Shown here piece by piece: positions 56,500 to 64,000 of a stretch of DNA of 64,000 nucleotides. Source of the DNA: Chrysopilus asiliformis. Taxonomy: Eukaryota; Arthropoda; Insecta; Diptera; Rhagionidae. Position numbers and translations under genes: made by a program. The DNA is taken from contig OZ035961.1 of assembly GCA_964034945.1 (NCBI GenBank), forward strand, positions 24,500,161 through 24,564,160, given 5' to 3'. Below the pieces are notes generated by a model. It searched no databases and was not told the origin of the DNA. It worked only from the letters and a program-made list of their open reading frames with translations. The stretch's first letter is position 1; every line of letters begins with the position of its first letter.

Positions 56500-56755
56500 T
56501 TCTCGAGGTATTTAAGATACGTACAACCGACAGACCGGCAGACAGATGCCTGGACATCCTCATAATTTTGCCTGAAACGGATTTCGTACTGATCAGAAAG
56601 TTTATATCTGCTTCCGTTCTCGACTCGGTTTCCGTCATGAATACAATACTTTCCCTCTATACAAGTAGAAGAGGAAAGTAAAAACCCCAGTTAACTTCGA
56701 TATAAAAAGTTTAGATAGAATTTTCATAAAAATACAATCACACTGGGGTTTTCAT
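56500..56755. repeat. Unclassified element tail and small inverted pair
   Basis: 56500-56680 (AGTCGCTAAGTCAAGGCGTT, then GACAGACCGGCAGACAG, then GGAAAGTAAAAA) resembles the 3' end of a non-LTR element. Immediately after, AAAACCCCAGT (56683) and ACTGGGGTTTT (ending 56753) form inverted ends of a ~70-bp structure. Confidence 0.35.
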
Positions 56756-58069
56756 TAGGAATTTAAAATATGGAAAACAAAACCGTACCTAAAATCGATA
56801 TAAAACCGTACTTAAAACCTTTTTGTCTTTAGAACTTTTCCAATATACAAAAATCACAAAATTGTTTCATTTGGGAATAAAGAGGCGGAGTAATTGAAAA
56901 AAATGTTGCTGTATGAAAGAGTTATGTAAAAATTGATTCTAAACTTTTGTTTTTAAAATTATTTGGGTACAACGCACCGTTTTCAAGAAAGTCCTAGGAA
57001 ATGTGTCGCTTGTATAGGAAAAGAGTGGTCCAATTTCGCTTATTCAAAAATTTAACGTAATTTCTGTGGATCTCGTCGTATCAGAAATATGCATCAGCAA
57101 TATAAAAATCAACAGCAAACACTTAAAATTTTTAAATCATACACCAAAATAATTTCAAGACTCATAAAAGCAATTATAAATTTGTTACCGAGATCGTAAC
57201 AATTTCCGCTAGTAACACAAAAAAAAAAAAAATTTCCCTTTTTTTTAATTGCCTGAAAAATGAATTCGTACGATTTCCAGATGGAAAGAAAATTGCAACT
57301 CGTAGACGATTGATGGGTGCAATGTGGTGTTATAAAAAAAATCGAACCAATTATGGACGCCTTGACCTGAACTTGATATACACATAGTTTTTATTTAAGT
57401 GTGAGTCTTTATTGTGCAAACAGAAAATATGCTAGAGAAAATTGAAAGGAAATTATCAAGACTTTATGCCATATGAACGATGAGTGATGTCATCAAAACC
57501 TCGACGCAAACGGAATCCATAAAAATATCCACAAAAATCATTAGACATAACTAGGCTCTTCTTTAGTTTCATTTCACTCCAAATGTTCTCTAAATGCCTA
57601 AAAATAGAAAATTCTATGAAGAAAATGCCAACAAAATTTAAGGGTGGAGTATGAAAAATGTTACCAAATAACCACAACTGAACTAAAAATGATATTTAAC
57701 TGCCTGTGGATGATTTTCGGATTTCGCATTTGATTTTTGAATTGATTGACAGGTTGACAAACATTTTGTTTCTATCTTTTGTTGGATAAAAGGGAAATTA
57801 GGTTTTTGGCCCAATAATAGTTGGAATGACTGCTTTTTGTATTCAAAAAGTTACCAAAATTCTTTGATATCAGATTTGCTAAAACGAACAATTTTTTTTT
57901 TTAGTTTCTATGTTCGTTTATATGTTAGAAACTGTAAGTTTCATTTTAATCGAATTTTTAGAAAAATATTACCAAGGCATCATAGAAAAACTTGAATAGG
58001 TAGAGTTTCTGTAATAAACGTTATTATACTCTATATGAGAATCATATAAATAGAAGTATTTATTAGAAT
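56756..58069. other. Intergenic, no gene seen
   Basis: AT-rich, with no supported feature. Confidence 0.35.
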
Positions 58070-58592
58070 TAGTACATCGTTTGTAACGCATCGAAACAAT
58101 CGTCTGACACAAGAACGAACTACACCAGGTTGTTTGGCATGACAAAAGATTTTGATTTTCGCATGTCCGTCCGTCTGTCTGTCCGTTTGTCCGTCTGTCT
58201 GTCCGTTTGTCCGTCCGTCTGTCCATCCGTCTCTCAGTGAACACCATAAATTTCGAACGGATCAAGCTAGAGACTTGAAATTTTTTACAATGATGTTTCT
58301 CGTGAATAGAAAGACTAAGTTTCTGAGCGGGCAAAATCCGATCATTATTTCTCCCTCCCCCATGCAAATGAAACATATTTTTGCAATGTTCTCGAAAACA
58401 GTGAGCCGTTTTGAAAAATTTAATAAGGTAAAATGTGTTTAAAATTGGGTCTTACATAACTCAGCCATACATCAAAATTCAATCGAACCACTTCTTTCCC
58501 TTTCCCATACAATAAAAATGATGTGTCCTCATACAGCGTATTTGACGATTGGACTCTGGCAATTGTAGCTTTCCTTATGTTTTTAAATCACT
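58070..58592 (-). mobile_element. Helentron/DINE-like element, diverged X' subfamily
   Basis: It has the family order: CGTTTGTAACGC, AACTACACCAGG, a TCCG/TCTG microsatellite (58163-58232), GATCAAGCTAGAGACTTGAA, and the end GATTGGACTCTGGCAATTGTAGC. Substitutions are far more frequent than among X2-X4, so this is an older subfamily. Confidence 0.65.
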
Positions 58593-59680
58593 TTAATTTT
58601 ATGAAATAATTTCATTTCCCCATATTTTTGAAGTTAGTCAAATATTTTTTTTTTGTTTTAAGGCCTGGATCAGTTGTACTTTTCCCGGCCTCTACACTCA
58701 GCATTTTTGGTGTACCGGCACGTATCTGCCACCAGAAGTATATCGTATTTAGTTTCAGATACGTTCCATACAATAAACATTCTAGTATGGAAAAGGCTTT
58801 CATAAAAGAAAATCATAAATTCTTAAAAAAACACATGAACTAAATAATCAAATTACATTTCGATTAAAAGAAAAAATAAACAATAAAAGAATTGAAATTT
58901 TCGAAATATGCTAAATTAAATCTTTTCAATTACTGCAAAGTTTTCACTTTTTTAACCGTTGGTAGATTTTTTCCAATTTATCACCAGAAAATTTATGCAA
59001 TGCAATGCAATTTCATAGAAATTTCATTCTCTTATAATCTGGTAATGAATGGCAATGGCAGTAGATTTGAAAACGCGTGCCACTCGTGTAACAAAAGCGT
59101 TTTGATGATGAATGACTTTCTTAATTGCATTTCAAGTATGTGTGTAGTATACTCACATTTTCAGCGCATTAATTAGAAAAGATTTTCATTTCACCTTCCT
59201 TCAATTAAAAGACTCTTAAAACAAATGAAATCATGGTCGTTTAAATGTTATAAATTGTGTCAATTTAGCAAATCTAATTAAATTTTAAAAAAACACTCAT
59301 TTTGGTATGCACAAAAAATCAGTTCATTAAATAAGGGGAGTGGAGGAGCAAGAAGGGAGCTGTTAGGTCATGGCGATAGTGTAAATCCCGAATGAAGTTT
59401 GCTACACATAAAATGAAAAAGCATGATGAGCACTATGACGTATTTTCCGATAATTCTAAAAGCCTGCGCTAAGAAAAAAATCTATTTATTCTTCTAAAAC
59501 ATAAATCATCATAACATAAACCGGAATAAGAAATCAAATTTAAACAAAGCCAATTTTAATAAATAGCCGCCGCAGGTGAAGTTTTTTAAATATAATGCGA
59601 CAAGAAGATTCAAGCCGAAAGTAACTGCATTTTTCATGTTTGGCTTTCATATATGATAAAACTTAAATCGTGAAAATACC
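58593..59680. other. Intergenic, no gene seen
   Basis: No convincing feature. A 94-codon frame at 58892-59176 has no domain. Confidence 0.35.
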
Positions 59681-59823
59681 AGGGATTGTCTATAAAATAC
59701 GTCACACTTTTAGTGAGCAGTGTGACGGCCATACTAAACTCCCTACAAAGAATCATAAAAAAATGTAACAGAGGAGAGGTCCGAAAGGTCTAAAATCACC
59801 GTGACGTTTTATGGACAATTCCT
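59681..59823. mobile_element. 143-bp MITE with AGGGATTGTC ends
   Basis: AGGGATTGTCTATAAAATAC at the left and, inverted, GTTTTATGGACAATTCCT at the right form ~25-bp imperfect ends containing CGTCAC. A similar single terminus is at 32307-32326. The target duplication is not clear. Confidence 0.65.
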
Positions 59824-61157
59824 AAAGAGGAATGCGCCGCAGGAGTGAATTTTTGAAATATATGCGCCCTAGATATAAAGAATGATTAAACAATGTTTTT
59901 CTTCGTCTGCCTGAATACAGGGCCGCAGATCACCCGACTCCCTCAACAACATTTTTGAGTTCTTATGCAATTGAAAAATGTACAGGCACGCTTCGACTTA
60001 AGATGCTTCATTAAGACGTCCCGTTATACGATGCACGGTTTTTCGTTCTCATACTCGATATACGGCGATAAAATATTTTGAACTTTTATACTTTTCTAAA
60101 TTGAGCCATTATTCAAAATTTTCAGCTCTATCATTTCCACACTATCTTACATGAAAAATTCGGAAAAAACACAAGTCATATATCAATTGATATACGACGC
60201 AAAATCGAGAAATTCTTTCCGCCCAAAAACGTCGTAAATCGAGGGGTGCCTGTACTTATTTTGATTATAAAAATATGAGGAAAAGCAATGGTTTTAAAAT
60301 CACAAAAATTAATTTAAAAACAAAAAAACAAAACGACTTTTATAACTTTTTGTTAGTGAAAGCTTTTATATTTTTTGAATCCTGAATGAGTTTTGGAAGC
60401 AATGAAGATAACATTTCAAATAATCATAAATGCCTGGTTTAAAGAATTTTAAGTGAATATCAATTAACACAATGATAATAATTATTTTCTTAATCTTCAG
60501 ACAGCCAGAGTGGCCAGGGATTGGGCCACATACAATTTCGGTGACTCCACGCAATATGTAGATTCCAAATATATAACAAATAATCAAAACAAAAACCTAT
60601 GATTTTAATGAAAAAAAAAAATCCCGATAGTCTAAAAGTTAAGAAAATTAATTAAAACTTAAATATCTGTTGTTATCGAAAGCCGACTTAATTCATTACT
60701 CTGAAATTAATGAATCACATTTTACAGCCAACCATTTGATCAAACAATGAAATCATAATTCCTCAGAAATATATAGAGAAAATAATATTTATTTGTGTAA
60801 TATTTTCTAAACATTGTAAAATCATTTGAAAAGTTGTAAATTTTTATATGGAAATTTGTAGCAATGGCATTGTTGATTTACAATCTGCGATAATGGCTTG
60901 TATGCACTTTTTGAACTTATTTAAAAACTTATTTAATTGCAGGGCAAAAAATTAATTACAAAAAATGTCAAAAAAGTCAAATAATCTATGACAAATTGCA
61001 CGCATGTAGCACCTGTCGTTGGTTTGAATTTACATCGGTAGTGGTGAAATTTTTGTGAGAAAAATTTTTGTGTGAGAAAATCGAATGAGTTTTCTCATTA
61101 TTTGGTATTGTGATCACAAATACGTGAGATTTCCACCGTGAAAATTCTTACCTTAAA
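59824..61157. other. Intergenic, no gene seen
   Basis: AT-rich. The last ~150 bp may be the promoter and 5' UTR of the candidate gene starting at 61158, but no TATA element or initiator can be assigned with confidence. Confidence 0.35.
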
Positions 61158-62980
61158 ATGTCAAAAAATCCGCCACCTATTTTGGACGTGGAAACGAAAA
61201 GTGAGTTTATTTCAGTGAAATAAATAAGAGCAAAAGCAGTTAGTTTTAATGTTATTTCTTTTATTGGAGACTAATTGAAATTGGATTCTACTAATATATT
61301 GCTAGAGGAAAGTAACTGCCAGACAGAGGGAAGCTGTTATAAATTTTATGCGTGATCAAAAGTGCAAAAAATTGCTGAAACATCACACTTAGATATAGAA
61401 AATTCTTTATTTTGGTTAAAAATACAATGAGGGTATTCACAATCCTCTTTTAATTTTCGGTATTCGGTATTTTCGGTAATATTAAAAGACTGAAAATATT
61501 CTGCTGTGAACATCCCACAGCACAGATTTGAGAACAGCGCTTTTATTTGATACGTGACCAAATCATGAACTGCGAATTTGATTGTCACATACCTTTAAAT
61601 CCATGTTTGATATATTCTTTTGAATTTCTATTGTGGCAACGGCTATCAAAATTGAAAAAAATTGCAGTCCGATGAGATTAACAAAAAACCAGCGAGAAAA
61701 TTTGACAACTAAAAACATTACTAGCGCCACCCGCGGTTGATTCTTGATACCGAATACCCGGGCCGAAAAACATGACTCAAGGCATGTATACAATTACCGA
61801 ATCCGGTAATTCATTTTTAAATGAACCAAGTTACCGTCTCGGTAAAAATCTGTTAAATTTGACTGAATTACCGAGCGGTAAATTTACCCGCAATTTAAAA
61901 GACGACTGTGAATACCCTGAATATTAAACATGTACTAGGTTTTACCAAATTGTTCGAAGGTGAAGTGGAAATGAATAGGCGAGAAATCTCACGTGTGAGT
62001 TTTTCCACCTTGTGTCAGATTGAAATCACAATATCGCTGCAGGTGTGAACAGAATTTGTTTCAGGTGAAATTTTTTCGAAAATGGACATCGAAAGCTTAA
62101 TACCGATTTATCATTTTGCTGTGTTTTTTTTTTTTTTTTGTTTTATCGCTAAATGTCTTGAGAACTGTTTATGGGGTGTACCTGAAACAAGTGTAACGGT
62201 TAAATGTACCAAAGATAAGATAATAGAATTTTTATGAAAGCATATTTCACTTAAGTTCAACACTCGTTATCTGTTATCATTTAATTGCGTAAAGCTAATA
62301 GATTGCGTCTGAAAGCACGAAAACGACGAATGACACGTCATTCGATAGAAATTTTCAATTCATGGCACCGGCCGGCTAGAGGAAAATTTACATAGAAGAG
62401 TTGATTGAACACGAATTAATGCTGCCCCAGAGACATCAAGACACTCGTCCAAGTGTCCGGCCAATAAAAAAAAATCTTTTAATAGAAAGAAGTCTTCATA
62501 TATGTATCTATCACTATGCATACAAATTATGCACTTTTGCTCAACTCGACGGGCGAGTGCAGATCTAGCTTATAAAATATACATAAATAAAATTAAAGCC
62601 ATAACATTTTATGTTGATGATGACGTTTCATGTGTCATATGTGTGTGTGCGTGTAGTGTACACTCCTTACATCCGTTTCAAGGACCGGAAACTGAATGCA
62701 CTTAACGCAATGCTAGTTGAACTTCTCCATGCCCCGATTATTCGAGGCTGTCCGTTTTATTTGAATCTAACCTCAATTTCATTGCCCATGGTGACCGCTA
62801 TCTGATTTTTAACCAATTTCGGTTGTCTCATGCTACCTGCAAAAGTTTAGGTAAACATTTCGGTAAAATTGTTTAGTTCATTGTTTTGTTTTGTCGTTTT
62901 TTTTCAGCTTTTGATATAATGCAGTGGTCCGTGACGTCTGATGATGTTGCTTTTGAAAGGGGGAAGCAGTTTTCGGACAG
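61158..62980 (+). CDS. Candidate 5' exons of an unknown gene running off the window
   Basis: ATG at 61158 opens MSKNPPPILDVETK and ends at a strong donor (AAAA|GTGAGT, 61200/61201). A strong acceptor (pyrimidine tract then TTTTCAG, ending 62907) begins an exon in matching phase that reads TFDIMQWSVTSDDVAFERG, up to a weaker donor GTGTGT at 62981. Intron 1 is about 1.7 kb. I do not recognise the protein. Support is limited to splice-site quality and phase. The pairing of the two exons could be chance, and exon 1 alone is the better supported part. Confidence 0.28.
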
Positions 62981-63881
62981 GTGTGTTTCTTACTCGTATA
63001 ATAGGCAATTGATTTTAATATTTCTATTGTGGTGGAGAAATGGAAAAAAATTGTCCTATTTTGTGTTGTTTCTAGTAGTAAATAGATGTTGAAATTCATC
63101 ACCATAGGACAGAACTATATCCAAATTCTGTCAAAACTCTTACTATTTAATATCTGCATTGCCAGTCGCGCGTTCTTTGCGGGAATGTTTTCATCGCCGT
63201 TCCACTGTCGTAATTAATGATTAAAAATTAGTTTTAAAACAGAATAATCGTGGAAATAAGTTTATATTTCCTGCAAAATCCTGGAAAAGTATTTATGTAT
63301 CAAAAATTAAGGCATTTGTAAATAAAATTGTTTTTGTCTTTACCACATTGACTGCCATGGCTATCATTTTTGATAGGCACTGCTGATTCCATGGGGCACT
63401 GTCTATCATATTTGATAGCCAGTGATGTGTCCCTGAGGGCTATGGCTTGCAAAAAAAATATGACTCCGTGTTAAAAACATCACAAATCACAAAGAAAAAG
63501 TATTCAATAATTTCACTTCTTTCAGGGAGATATAAACCAAAGGGTTCATGCTATATTTTATGTTTGGAATTTCAGACCTTTTATTTAAAATAGTACATGC
63601 CCTCCTACCTCTTTTCCAAATCAAGTTTCATACAAACTTTGTGCGGCCCCGGATCAGGACGGGTGGGCGAGGCAACGACGGCTAAAAATTCCCATAAATG
63701 ACTCTTCTCTCTACCCCTCGATAAACACATCAAGTATGTAGCGTCATTGGGGCGTAATTGAACTTTAGCTGAACAAGGCTATAAAAATTGTTGATTGAAA
63801 CGCAGCGGATTTAAGAATACAAATTCTCGAACAAACGAGGAAATCGAACAAACTTAACGCTACTTCGGATTCCAGAATAGG
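62981..63881. other. Possible intron or intergenic, with a decayed piggyBac-like mini-element
   Basis: 63344-63429 contains CACATTGACTG-CC ... GGCTATCA and an approximate inverse (TGATAGCCAGTGATGTG), resembling the TTAA mini-element at 44981. Nothing else is supported. Confidence 0.4.
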
Positions 63882-64000
63882 CAAAGCTATAATTGCCAAT
63901 CTGGGAATTATTGAAAACCCGTATGGTGATTTAAGTGAATGGCGAACAGTTTTATCAAAATTCCACTATGAAGTCAAACTTTCCAATAAGATTTTTTAAA
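63882..64000 (+). mobile_element. Helentron/DINE-like element X5, cut by the window end
   Basis: GCAAAGCTATAATTGCCAAT followed by CCGTATGGTGAT and AAGTCAAACTTTCCAATAAG matches the left ~110 bp of X2/X3 with several substitutions. The rest lies outside the window. Confidence 0.7.

Noticed and set aside
58152..58442. Open frame with repeated Ser/Val/Cys/Pro (SVCPSVC type)
   Set aside because: It is a translation of the TCCG/TCTG microsatellite in a Helentron-like element. The TDRRTDRR frames at 29358, 32539 and 50885 are the same artefact.

Overview
The window is AT-rich animal nuclear DNA and looks like a dipteran insect, probably a fly in the broad brachyceran sense. The grounds are a spliced myosin VI gene whose cargo-binding tail matches the Drosophila jaguar type, three spliced small secreted DUF1091 proteins (a family expanded in flies), and many insect-type transposons. 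This is an inference from gene content; no marker gives the species.

Layout. 1-722 holds a tRNA-Leu(UAA) gene and a partial copy of its 5' end. 722-12440 is one nested structure: a decayed FLYWCH/MULE DNA transposon (9-bp target duplication, inverted arrays of ~16-bp degenerate repeats at both ends) with a young Ty3/gypsy-type LTR retrotransposon (1873-11623, two 2,540-bp LTRs, 4-bp duplication ACTT) inside its transposase gene. About 13.26-20.33 kb and 20.98-26.73 kb are two tandem copies (A and B) of one segment. Each copy carries debris resembling introns of the neighbouring myosin VI gene, a mini-transposon with a MADF-domain fragment, a pogo-like remnant and an intact four-exon DUF1091 gene. 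Each copy has since taken private insertions, so the other copy acts as a natural empty site for defining element ends and target duplications.

28708-43961 (minus strand) is a 17-coding-exon myosin VI gene of about 1,224 residues, intact by my reading apart from an apparent one-base deletion in exon 15. Its introns hold Helentron/DINE-like elements, a 0.96-kb nested element and a deleted mariner. 45209-46049 is a second deleted mariner, and 46118-46835 (minus) is a third DUF1091 gene.

47-64 kb is gene-poor and repeat-rich: minisatellites with RTE-like tails, palindromic MITEs, more Helentron/DINE-like copies and a possible first exon of a gene leaving the window at about 61.16 kb. The three DUF1091 proteins are predicted secreted and myosin VI is a cytoplasmic motor; I see no sign that they work together beyond being neighbours. 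The most unusual objects are the nested FLYWCH-foldback/LTR structure, the LTR element whose gag core and protease are missing despite matching LTRs, the MADF-fragment mini-transposons, and the tandem copies containing myosin VI intron sequence.
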